Assembly: GCA_017462795.1 (NCBI GenBank)
Contig: JAFTQL010000015.1
Location: 1 to 64,000, forward strand
Direction: 5' to 3'
Length of the DNA: 64,000 bases
Source: Clostridia bacterium
Lineage (GTDB): Bacteria; Bacillota; Clostridia; Oscillospirales; CAG-272
The notes below the pieces were generated by a model. That model was not told the origin of the DNA, searched no databases, and saw only the letters and a program-made list of their open reading frames with translations. Made by a program: the position numbers and the translations under genes. Of the stretch, positions 25,082 to 33,066 are shown in pieces. How positions within the stretch are numbered: position 1 is the stretch's first letter; the number at the start of each line of letters is the position of its first letter.

Positions 25082-25831
25082 ATGAAAAAATTTTTATCCG
25101 CTCTCGCTGTATTCGGGCTTATAGCGCGGACATCCATGCGCAAGGTGTTTGGCATATTCGCGCTTCTCGTCGTCTCTCAGGTCGCGCTGTTCGGACGCGC
25201 CATGGAAAGGGAGCACGGGCTGAGAGGAGCGGACGCGAGACTTGAGAATGTGCTTGAGAATTGCGGAATGGGATGGGTACTGCTTGACGCCTTTGTTCTT
25301 ATAACTGTGTGTCTGTCCCTTACCTTTACCGAACGCGGAGCCGTTACGGGTTACACGCTGAGAAGACTGTCGGTGGGGGAAAAGCAGGTGTTCTTTATGC
25401 AGGCGGTGTACAACTGCTGTATATATGTGGCGCTTCTGTGCCTGCAGATTGCCTTGGGCTATGGGCTTTGCAGGTGGTTTCTTGAGGTCAGCCCATCGGA
25501 CTATGTCAGCGGACAGTCGGTGTTTATAGCCTTCTGGCGGGTGGAGCTTTTGCACAGCGTTCTTCCGCTTAACGAGGCGGCGCTTTGGATAAGAAACGGA
25601 ATGATCGCGGTGTCGCTGGGGCTGGGGACGGCTTGCGTGTCCTTTAAGCAGAGGCGGAGAAAGCCCGCGCTTTCGGCGGTGTTCCTCACGGTGTGGACGG
25701 CGGCGCTGTTTGTGAGGGACATAGGAGACACCTTCACGGCGGTGCTGACTATGCTTGTCTGCGCAGGTGTGGCGGCTCTGTCGCTTTACGCAGTGTTCAA
25801 GAAGGAGACGGTGACTTATGAGGATATTTGA
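25082..25831 (+). CDS. Polytopic membrane protein of the GntR-ABC operon (putative permease subunit 1)
   Basis: The 249-residue protein has six likely helices, near residues 5-35, 62-82, 100-128, 150-175, 180-205 and 220-242. It has no recognisable family motif but the right size and place for an ABC-2-type permease half. It starts 6 bases after the regulator stop and overlaps the next membrane protein by 14 bases. Together they probably form a heteromeric channel for the ATPase encoded downstream. Confidence 0.6.
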   Translation: MKKFLSALAVFGLIARTSMRKVFGIFALLVVSQVALFGRAMEREHGLRGADARLENVLENCGMGWVLLDAFVLITVCLSLTFTERGAVTGYTLRRLSVGEKQVFFMQAVYNCCIYVALLCLQIALGYGLCRWFLEVSPSDYVSGQSVFIAFWRVELLHSVLPLNEAALWIRNGMIAVSLGLGTACVSFKQRRRKPALSAVFLTVWTAALFVRDIGDTFTAVLTMLVCAGVAALSLYAVFKKETVTYEDI

Positions 25832-26327
25832 CAGACTTGAGGCGCTGACTCCTCCCGGGATATCGCCGAGGCGGCTGTTGGGCATGCTTGCTGCGGGAGC
25901 GGCACTGTCGGTCGTGAGGAGCTTTGAGTTTCTCATAAAGCTTTACGACGCTTTGCGGACGGTCTTTGATTACCATCCGCAGACGGGAGAGCCGATCATC
26001 ATTGAGGGAAGGCGGATGCCAATGTTCTGGGCGCTGGCGGAGCAGAGCTTTATCGGCTTTGCCATAGCGGCGGCGGTGGCGCTTGCCTTTATTGGGTACT
26101 ACTACGCGTCCTACCGAATGGGGAGCAGGAGCATCTATCTTATGCGGCGTCTGCCTCATCCGTGGGAGATGCACAAGCGAGCGCTGACGCTCCCCGTTAT
26201 GGGAGCTTTGGCAATGCTTTTGCTGGGCGCTCTGACGGTGCTTGTCTATCTTGGTATTTATATGCTCGTAACGCCCGAGGCGGTATTGACTGCGGGAGCT
26301 ATGGAGCAGTTGAAGGAGATTGTGTAA
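25818..26327 (+). CDS. Polytopic membrane protein of the GntR-ABC operon (putative permease subunit 2)
   Basis: The 169-residue protein has three hydrophobic helices, near residues 22-48, 72-98 and 125-153. A basic loop YRMGSRSIYLMRRLPHPWEM lies between the second and third helices. Similar 'sRsiylMrrLP' segments occur in Clostridial ABC permease subunits, where they may contact the ATPase. It shares a TAATG overlap with the ATPase gene. I do not recognise the family with certainty. Confidence 0.6.
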   Translation: MRIFDRLEALTPPGISPRRLLGMLAAGAALSVVRSFEFLIKLYDALRTVFDYHPQTGEPIIIEGRRMPMFWALAEQSFIGFAIAAAVALAFIGYYYASYRMGSRSIYLMRRLPHPWEMHKRALTLPVMGALAMLLLGALTVLVYLGIYMLVTPEAVLTAGAMEQLKEIV

Positions 26328-27067
26328 TGCTGAAGATCGAAAATCTTAATAAAATATATTTATGTAAAAAGGCGCTTTCTGATGTTAATTTGACATTTAC
26401 GAGAGGGGAGATAGTGGGACTTTTCGGTGAGAACGGAGCCGGAAAGACTACGCTTATGAAGTGCATATTGGGGCTTCACGGATATACGGGGCAGATAACG
26501 CTTGACGGCGAGCCCATAACGAGAAAGAATATAGATAGGATATCCTTTGCCACAAGCGAGCATTCGTTTTTCCCCAATCTCACTCCGTGGGATCACAGGT
26601 GCTTTTACAAGGAGCATTTTCCGCACTTTTCTGACAAGAGGTTTGAGGGGCTGATGAGGTTTTTCGGATTGCCAATGCGCTTTAAGCCGCTCCGCTCATT
26701 TTCAACGGGACAGAAGAATCAGTTTGAGGTGATACTTGCCCTTTGTCAGGGAGCGGATTACATTCTGATGGATGAGCCTTTTGCGGGAAATGATCTTTTT
26801 AACCGTGAGGATTTTTACAAGGTCCTGCTCGGTATACTTGAACCCGGGGAGACGGTGATACTGTCCACACATCTTATAGAGGAGGTGTCGGGCTTTATTG
26901 GGAGAGCGGTGATGATACACGAGGGTAAGATAGTTGGCGATGTTACGGCGGATGAGCTTGATGAGTCGGGAAAGTCTCTTGTTGCTTATGTTAAGGAGAC
27001 CTATGGCTATCGCTCCGACAGGGTGAGCAGGGCGCTTGACGACATCGTGGGGGAGGATGGAGAATGA
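26327..27067 (+). CDS. ABC transporter ATP-binding protein
   Basis: The start is ATG 26327 in TAATG with the previous stop; a longer frame back to 26162 lies inside the upstream gene. The 246-residue domain has Walker A GLFGENGAGKTT, a degenerate signature FSTGQKNQFEV, Walker B YILMDEPFAGND and H-loop STHLI. The D-loop has Asn-Asp in place of Leu-Asp (DEPFAGND). It is a small export-type ATPase working with the two preceding membrane proteins. Its stop overlaps the next start (ATGA). Confidence 0.85.
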   Translation: MLKIENLNKIYLCKKALSDVNLTFTRGEIVGLFGENGAGKTTLMKCILGLHGYTGQITLDGEPITRKNIDRISFATSEHSFFPNLTPWDHRCFYKEHFPHFSDKRFEGLMRFFGLPMRFKPLRSFSTGQKNQFEVILALCQGADYILMDEPFAGNDLFNREDFYKVLLGILEPGETVILSTHLIEEVSGFIGRAVMIHEGKIVGDVTADELDESGKSLVAYVKETYGYRSDRVSRALDDIVGEDGE

Positions 27068-28452
27068 AAAGATATATAGCTGTCTTTCTGGCTGTCCTTA
27101 TCTCGGCGGTGGCGTGTCTGTGTGTTATCAGCGGAGATATCAGTGACGAAAAAGACAAAATAGAAATAACCGAGCGGACACTGTACGGCGACAGAGCCTT
27201 TGCCCTCGGAGCGGTGGTAGACGTGGCGACAAGATATGGCTACCATCTGTTCTGGAACACCCGCTACACTGTCGGAGAGACGGGAGTGAGTGAGACTGAA
27301 TTTGATTTCTACGCGTCGGATAAACGTGAGAACTCCGCTCCCGCTTACGGCGGTGTGTATATGTACACTGATCTGAATTTCTCCACCAATCTTGATACAC
27401 CTACCGAACAGCTCAGCGGACTTTCAAAGGCTTACAGGGAGATATATGACGAGTGTCCCGAGGGGCAGTCGGTGACAAGGACTGTGTACCTGAAGGATTA
27501 TTACGACTTCTATCCCCTCAATATACGCTTTGATCTTCCCGATATCTCGTGGACCAGCATTACGCACAGTGGGGATCAGCTTTACGTCAAGCAGAGATTT
27601 GAGGAATTTTTCAGTATTCCCGTGTCTGCGGATGACACTACTGTGCTTACCGTTGCCAGACAGCAATGGGGAAATGTGAGCGCCACCAGCGGACATAACG
27701 GCAGTAACTACGGAGTTGGAGCGACAAGCGCCTATGCGGACGGAAGATGCTTTTTTGCTATAAACATCCGCGACTCTCTTGGCAACGCCGTGGATACGAG
27801 CCATATCCCGGGCGGTTACGGTATTTATGCCTTTGATTTCGACCGCGGAATAGGCATGGAGGACACGGGCATTGACGCGGACTCCCTTTCCATGGTGTAC
27901 TCACTTGACACCTCTGTGGCGGTGGATCGCATGTGGATGAGCGATGACGGTGAGCGTCTGCTCATACTTGCGACGGAGAAGGGAGACATTGTTTTTATCG
28001 CGGTCGATGTTGCCACCATGGAGACCGTTTCAAGGCTCACTCTGGGTGCAAAGGATTATATGTACGCCTTTGAGCTTGATTGCGGAGTTGTGGTGAAATT
28101 TGAAAATCGTGTTGTGCTGATATGTGCCGATAATCAAGGGGAATACAGCATAAAGATAGATGCTGCTGATCTTGTGTCGTATGACGAAAATTACAATAAT
28201 ATACACTCGTCGGCATCCATGGACTATGACGGCGAGAGGCTTGTGATAATGGACGCGTTGGGAGACCCTTTGCGGGGAGCGGACTACAAATGCAGCTTTT
28301 ATATAGCCGTTTACGGCTGTGATGGACTGCTTTATTACGGAGAATATGAGCACAGTCTTGACAGGCACACGGGCGGAAGTTATGGTACTTCTTGTGTGCC
28401 AAATGATACCGAGGCGTTTAAGGTCAGCTGGAATCCGGGAGGTGCGGAATGA
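27064..28452 (+). CDS. Secreted or membrane-anchored protein, possibly beta-propeller, in the GntR-ABC operon
   Basis: The 462-residue protein has a signal-anchor (residues 1-25). The body is rich in beta-strand patterns such as MSDDGERLLILATEKGDIVF, VDVATMETVSRLTLGAKDYM and VVVKFENRVVLICADN. These alternate strand and DG turns as in propeller blades, but no named domain is certain. It is coupled by ATGA overlaps to the ATPase before it and the lipoprotein after it, so it probably acts outside the membrane with this transporter, perhaps as sensor or cargo binder. Confidence 0.6.
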   Translation: MKRYIAVFLAVLISAVACLCVISGDISDEKDKIEITERTLYGDRAFALGAVVDVATRYGYHLFWNTRYTVGETGVSETEFDFYASDKRENSAPAYGGVYMYTDLNFSTNLDTPTEQLSGLSKAYREIYDECPEGQSVTRTVYLKDYYDFYPLNIRFDLPDISWTSITHSGDQLYVKQRFEEFFSIPVSADDTTVLTVARQQWGNVSATSGHNGSNYGVGATSAYADGRCFFAINIRDSLGNAVDTSHIPGGYGIYAFDFDRGIGMEDTGIDADSLSMVYSLDTSVAVDRMWMSDDGERLLILATEKGDIVFIAVDVATMETVSRLTLGAKDYMYAFELDCGVVVKFENRVVLICADNQGEYSIKIDAADLVSYDENYNNIHSSASMDYDGERLVIMDALGDPLRGADYKCSFYIAVYGCDGLLYYGEYEHSLDRHTGGSYGTSCVPNDTEAFKVSWNPGGAE

Positions 28453-28898
28453 AAATGAAGAGAATGGTATGCGCGTTGCTGTGTGCAGCTCTTTCAGTTT
28501 GCCTTTTCGGGTGCGGGAAAAAGGCGGAGGTTCCCATTGAGGAGTATGTGTGGGCGCTGGAGAGCGCGCTGCAGCACTCACTCGACGGTCGGGTCATTGC
28601 CTGCTCGGAGGGATACGCTGAGGGGATAGACGACGAGGGAGTGCAGATACTCAGCTGTATAATGACGGCTTCGGACGGCAAATATTCCATTGTGGATAAG
28701 ACGGATGATCTATCCTTTGCGGGGGAGTACGAGTTGTATGAGGCCGTGAAGGATTCAGCATCATATCATCTCACCACCAACAACGGTCACGGCGTAGCGA
28801 TAACAGGAAAGGTCACATATGCCGACGGTTCTCAGGCGAGGACGCTTATAGTTCGGTTTGGTGACTATACGCTGAATTTCTTTGAATTGTTGGCATAA
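28449..28898 (+). CDS. Small lipoprotein of the GntR-ABC operon
   Basis: The 149-residue protein has a lipoprotein signal with lipobox LFGC (Cys22). The mature part, about 125 residues, is mixed alpha/beta: EEYVWALESALQHSLDGR, then strand-rich SYHLTTNNGHGVAITGKVTY. It is the last gene of the operon and overlaps the preceding gene by 4 bases. I do not recognise a family. A role in binding at the outer face with the ABC unit is plausible. Confidence 0.6.
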   Translation: MKMKRMVCALLCAALSVCLFGCGKKAEVPIEEYVWALESALQHSLDGRVIACSEGYAEGIDDEGVQILSCIMTASDGKYSIVDKTDDLSFAGEYELYEAVKDSASYHLTTNNGHGVAITGKVTYADGSQARTLIVRFGDYTLNFFELLA

Positions 28899-28958
28899 TG
28901 CCTATTGGACGGAGACAATATTTGTGAAATATGTCATATTAGCTTTGCGGTGAAACTA

Positions 28959-28987
28959 TTGAAAAAATCACCGCGCGGTGATATAAT
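28959..28987 (+). promoter_or_regulatory. Promoter with a perfect palindrome filling its spacer
   Basis: TTGAAA (28959-28964) and TATAAT (28982-28987) are 17 bases apart. The perfect 16-bp palindrome ATCACCGCGCGGTGAT occupies 28967-28982, exactly between the two boxes. It is a probable operator for an unknown regulator of the M50-ABC operon. Confidence 0.75.
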
Positions 28988-29022
28988 TATGGAGTGTTAC
29001 ATTTACAACAGGAGACAGTCAT

Positions 29023-30207
29023 ATGTCGAAAAAGGATAAAAAAACGAAAAAGGGCTTTGGACAATATTTTTCTTTGGTCGTTTATCTGCTGACGGGAGCG
29101 GCTATCGGGTTTTATACCTCCTCTGTTATGAACTCTCCCGCAGGGGAGTCTATGGGGGTTGGGCAGAGGCTGCTTTGGTATGCCTCGCTTATCCTCTGTC
29201 TGTATGTCTGCATCTTTTTGCAGATCATCGTCCACGAGGGCGGCCACCTGATCTTCGGTCTTGCGAGCGGATACAGGTTTTGCTCCTTCCGTGTCGCCTC
29301 CTTCATGCTCACAAGAGCTGAGGGCAAAGTGAAGCTGCGGCGACTCTCCCTTGCGGGGACGGGCGGGCAGTGCCTTATGTCGCCACCCGATATGAGGGAC
29401 GGCAGGATACCTTATGTGCTCTATAACCTCGGCGGCGTGCTTATGAACACGGTGTTCTCCGCCGCGGCAATGCTTTTGTTCTTGCTTTTGCCTCGCGTTC
29501 CGGTGCTGTCCACGGGGCTTGTGATGTTCTCGCTTATGGGAGTGGCTATGGCGCTTACCAACGGCATACCGCTCCGCATGGGGGCTGTGGACAATGACGG
29601 ATACAACGCCATGTCCCTCGGTAAGGACGAGGCGGCGCTGAGGGCTTTCTGGATGCAGCTAAGGGTGAGCGAGCAGAACTCACACGGTGTTCGCCTCAAG
29701 GATATGCCGCCCGAGTGGTTCACGCTTCCCACCATGGAGCAGATGCGCGGTAACAGCATGATAGCCACTGTCGGTGTGTTTGCCTGCAACCGTCTTATGG
29801 ATGAGGGAAGGTATGCCGAGGCGGACGCGCTGATGGCGGATATGATAGGTGGCGGAGCGGCAATGGTGGGCATACATAAAAGCCTGCTTATCTGCGACCG
29901 CATATGGTGCGAGCTTATGGGAGAGTGCAGGGTGCTCGCTGTGTCCGACATGCTTACAAAGGAGCAGCAGAATCTGATGAAGGCGATGAAAAAATTCCCC
30001 ACGGTCATACGCACACGGTACGTCATGGCTCTTCTTATGGAGGGCGACGCGGAGCGGGCAGAGAGCGAGGCGAAGCAATTTGAGGTCATGGCGCGCAGCT
30101 ACCCCTATCCCTCTGACATAGAGAGCGAACGGGAGCTTATGAGAAGGGCAAGAGAGAGATACGCGGAGAAAATGGGAAATACCCACGGAGGAAGTGAGTC
30201 ATTATGA
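29023..30207 (+). CDS. M50-family membrane metalloprotease-like protein
   Basis: The 394-residue protein has about five membrane helices in its first 200 residues. The zinc motif is HEGGH at residues 71-75 (IIVHEGGHLIFG), and the second M50 motif appears as NGIPLRMGAVDNDGYNAM, where an Asp completes the metal site. The C-terminal 180 residues are soluble and helical. It resembles M50 proteins encoded with ABC exporters in Firmicutes, which may trim signal or cargo peptides. It overlaps the ATPase gene by 4 bases. The substrate is unknown. Confidence 0.78.
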   Translation: MSKKDKKTKKGFGQYFSLVVYLLTGAAIGFYTSSVMNSPAGESMGVGQRLLWYASLILCLYVCIFLQIIVHEGGHLIFGLASGYRFCSFRVASFMLTRAEGKVKLRRLSLAGTGGQCLMSPPDMRDGRIPYVLYNLGGVLMNTVFSAAAMLLFLLLPRVPVLSTGLVMFSLMGVAMALTNGIPLRMGAVDNDGYNAMSLGKDEAALRAFWMQLRVSEQNSHGVRLKDMPPEWFTLPTMEQMRGNSMIATVGVFACNRLMDEGRYAEADALMADMIGGGAAMVGIHKSLLICDRIWCELMGECRVLAVSDMLTKEQQNLMKAMKKFPTVIRTRYVMALLMEGDAERAESEAKQFEVMARSYPYPSDIESERELMRRARERYAEKMGNTHGGSESL

Positions 30208-31094
30208 GACTTGAACTGAGAAATATAGAAAAGAGCTTTGGTGAGAAGCGTGTGCTTTCGGGTGTGTCGCTGACTGCCGAGGGCGGAAAGGCGTTTGGCC
30301 TTCTCGGACGTAACGGCGCGGGCAAGACCACGTCCATACGCATATTGATGAATGTTTTTCCAGCTGACAGCGGTGAGGTGCTTTTTGACGGAGCGCCAAT
30401 TGACTACAAAAGGGTGCGCTTCGGCTACCTTCCCGAGGAGCGGGGGCTTTATCCGAAAAAGAAGATAATCGATCAGCTTGTGTATTTTGCCGAGCTGAAG
30501 GGCATGAGCCGCTCCGCGGCGGTGAAGTCGGTGGACTACTGGCTGTCGCGCCTTGGCATGGCAGAGTACAGGGGCAAGCGGCTTGACACGCTGTCAAAGG
30601 GAAATCAGCAAAAGATACAGCTGATAACAGCTCTTGCCCACGACCCGCAGATAATCATACTTGATGAGCCCTTCTCCGGACTCGACCCCGTAAACGCCAT
30701 GCTGCTCAAGGACGTGGTGAAGGAGGAGATAGCCAAGGGAAAGATAGTGCTGTTTTCCAGCCACCAGATGAATTACATTGAGGAGTTTTGCGACAGCATT
30801 GCCATACTGAACGGCGGCGGTGTGGCTCTTGCGGGCGAGCTTCACGATATAAAGCGAAACTACCCCCGCAACAGGCTTGTGGTGCGCTCGGAGTCGGCAG
30901 AGGCTATTGCCGCGCGGCTCGGCGAGGCATGCGCGCCTTTTGAGGACGGCGGGCTTATTGTCACTCTGCCGTCTCCCGAGGAGAAGGGAAGGGTGATGCG
31001 GGAGCTGACAGAGAACTATGACATTGACGAGATAAAGGTCTTTGAACCGTCGTTGAACGACATTTTCGTTGAGTACGCGGGCGGCGGAATGTGA
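30204..31094 (+). CDS. ABC transporter ATP-binding protein (NatA-like)
   Basis: The 296-residue protein has Walker A GLLGRNGAGKTTSI, signature LSKGNQQKIQL, Walker B IIILDEPFSGLD and H-loop FSSHQM, then an 80-residue C-terminal extension of the DUF4162 type (LVVRSESAEAIAARLGEA onward). This layout is that of NatA-like ATPases. It works with the NatB-like permease encoded 10 bases downstream. The M50 protease gene directly before it is part of the same transcript. Confidence 0.9.
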   Translation: MRLELRNIEKSFGEKRVLSGVSLTAEGGKAFGLLGRNGAGKTTSIRILMNVFPADSGEVLFDGAPIDYKRVRFGYLPEERGLYPKKKIIDQLVYFAELKGMSRSAAVKSVDYWLSRLGMAEYRGKRLDTLSKGNQQKIQLITALAHDPQIIILDEPFSGLDPVNAMLLKDVVKEEIAKGKIVLFSSHQMNYIEEFCDSIAILNGGGVALAGELHDIKRNYPRNRLVVRSESAEAIAARLGEACAPFEDGGLIVTLPSPEEKGRVMRELTENYDIDEIKVFEPSLNDIFVEYAGGGM

Positions 31095-31104
31095 GGTGCG
31101 CGAT

Positions 31105-32352
31105 ATGAAGCAATTCGGAAAAATACTTAAATTTGAATTGAAAAATTATATGAGCAACAAGGTGTTTGTGGGTGTCACGCTGTTTCTTGTGATAGCCATT
31201 GCCGTTGTCATGTTCTTTCCCCGAGTTATGGGCGCGTTTGAGGGGGATGATGTCGGCGGGGACGGTGCGGATGATGTACGCAGCTCTGTTATGCTGGTGT
31301 ATTCCCCCGACACGGAGACGGGCGAGGCTGTGAAGACGGCGTTCCTTGCGGCATTCCCCGGGCATGACGTCCGCCTGTGTGAGAGCGAGGAGGCGCTACG
31401 CGGCAGCGTTGAGGCTGGGGAGAGCGAATGCGGCTTTGCCTTTGAGAGCCTTGTATCCTATACCTACTATGTGGGAAATCTTTCTATGTACGATACTAAC
31501 ACCGCCGTTGCCGACTCGGTTCTGACGGACATGTATCGGACAGTCGCCATGGTGGGCGGCGGGATCTCGGCGGAGCAGGCGGCAGAGATAATGTCTGTGA
31601 CCGTCAGCCACAGCACGCAGAGTCTCGGAAAGGATCAGATGCAGAATTTCTTCTACACCTACATCATGATCTTCGCGCTGTACATGGTCATTCTGCTTTA
31701 CGGTCAGATGGTGGCGACCAACGTGGCGACAGAGAAGAGCTCGCGGGCTATGGAGGTGCTCATCACCAGCGCCGATCCTGTGAGCATGATGTTCGGAAAG
31801 GTGATCGCGTCCTGCCTTGCGGGGCTTATACAGCTTGTGGCGGTGTTCGGCTCTGCCCTGCTTTGCTTCAATCTCAACAGCTCCTATTGGGGTGAGGACG
31901 GTATAATGGCGTCAATATTCGACATGCCTGTGGATCTCTTCCTTTACATGCTGGTGTTCTTCATCCTCGGATTTTTCATCTACGCCTTTATGTTCGGCGC
32001 GGTTGGCTCGACAGCCTCAAAGCTTGAGGACATCAATACCTCCGTAATGCCAATCACGCTGCTTTTCGTGATAGCGTTCGTGGTGGTGATGATGTCCATG
32101 TCTACGGGAGATGTTGACAGCATACTTATGAAGGTGTGCTCCTACATTCCCTTTACCTCACCCATGGCGATGTTTACAAGGATAGCCATGAGCACGGTAT
32201 CCCCCGTGGAGATAGCGATATCCGTGGGAGTGCTCGGGGTGTCGGTGATATTCGTGGGTGTATTCGCGGCTAAGATATACCGCGTGGGTGTGTTACTTTA
32301 CGGCACAAAGCCGAGGCTCGGAGATATATTGAAGGCTATAAGAAAGGCATGA
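31105..32352 (+). CDS. ABC-2 permease (NatB-like)
   Basis: The start is ATG 31105, preceded by GAGGTG; an upstream frame from 31069 runs into the ATPase gene. The 415-residue protein has one N-terminal helix (about residues 18-40), an external domain of about 140 residues, then five or six helices from residue 180. The segment YGQMVATNVATEKSSRAMEV, with LLITSADP-like continuation, is the ABC-2 signature. It is an exporter channel partner of the preceding ATPase. Cargo candidates include sodium, drugs or peptides. Confidence 0.88.
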   Translation: MKQFGKILKFELKNYMSNKVFVGVTLFLVIAIAVVMFFPRVMGAFEGDDVGGDGADDVRSSVMLVYSPDTETGEAVKTAFLAAFPGHDVRLCESEEALRGSVEAGESECGFAFESLVSYTYYVGNLSMYDTNTAVADSVLTDMYRTVAMVGGGISAEQAAEIMSVTVSHSTQSLGKDQMQNFFYTYIMIFALYMVILLYGQMVATNVATEKSSRAMEVLITSADPVSMMFGKVIASCLAGLIQLVAVFGSALLCFNLNSSYWGEDGIMASIFDMPVDLFLYMLVFFILGFFIYAFMFGAVGSTASKLEDINTSVMPITLLFVIAFVVVMMSMSTGDVDSILMKVCSYIPFTSPMAMFTRIAMSTVSPVEIAISVGVLGVSVIFVGVFAAKIYRVGVLLYGTKPRLGDILKAIRKA

Positions 32353-32361
32353 GGCGGCAAT

Positions 32362-32835
32362 ATGAGACTTTACATCAAGCAAAGAGTTTTTACGTGGGGA
32401 GACAAATTCCACGTTTACAATGAGAACGGAAACGAGAAATATTATGTTGAGGGGGAGGTGTTCTCCTTTGGCAAGAAGCTGCATCTTTACGACATGTTCG
32501 GAAATGAGAGGGCGTTTATACATCAGAAGCCCTTTGCGTTTATGCCGAGGTATGTTATAAATTGCGGCGGCGAGGACGTTGCCGAGGTGGTCAAGCATTT
32601 TACCTTTTTCCATCAGGAATACAGTATTGAGGGGCTTGGCTGGACGGTTGAGGGGGACTTTTTCTCCCATGAGTTTTCGGTGTATTGCGATGGGTATGAG
32701 ATAGCGAGCGTACACAAGGAATGGTTTACCTTCGGAGACGCTTACGCCATTGATATCGACATAAGTGTTGACGAGATCACCGCCCTTGCGGTGGTGCTGA
32801 TAATCGACGCGGTGATAGAACAAAGCAGTAATTGA
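32362..32835 (+). CDS. LURP-one-related (tubby-like) protein
   Basis: The 157-residue protein follows the LURP-one-related pattern: MRLYIKQRVFTWGDKFHVYN, then YYVEGEVFSFGKKLHLYD and further 'F..H.F.V' strand pairs ending in a hydrophobic C-terminal helix (EITALAVVLIIDAVIEQ). The fold is a 12-strand barrel around a central helix, related to tubby and scramblase domains. Its function in bacteria is unsettled. It sits 9 bases after the permease and is probably the last gene of the M50-ABC operon. Confidence 0.8.
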   Translation: MRLYIKQRVFTWGDKFHVYNENGNEKYYVEGEVFSFGKKLHLYDMFGNERAFIHQKPFAFMPRYVINCGGEDVAEVVKHFTFFHQEYSIEGLGWTVEGDFFSHEFSVYCDGYEIASVHKEWFTFGDAYAIDIDISVDEITALAVVLIIDAVIEQSSN

Positions 32836-33066
32836 GTTTAGAATTTACAGCTTAGAGTTATGAATGGGCTTCGCCCATGTTATGGTGGCGGGGGCTTCTC
32901 TTTGAGTGGAGTTTAAGGGGATATTGTATCTTAAATTCAATATGTCTGACAAATTTTTCTCAGATATGTAACCTTTACCGTCAAAAATCCGTGTATTAAT
33001 AAAAAGGGTTATTTTTACATAAAACAAAATCAACAACCAATCAAAAAACAAAGAAAGGAAAGAAAC

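Noticed and set aside
28692-28700. TGTGGATAA (reverse DnaA box) in the lipoprotein gene
   Set aside because: It lies inside coding sequence with no other boxes nearby; chance occurrence is expected.
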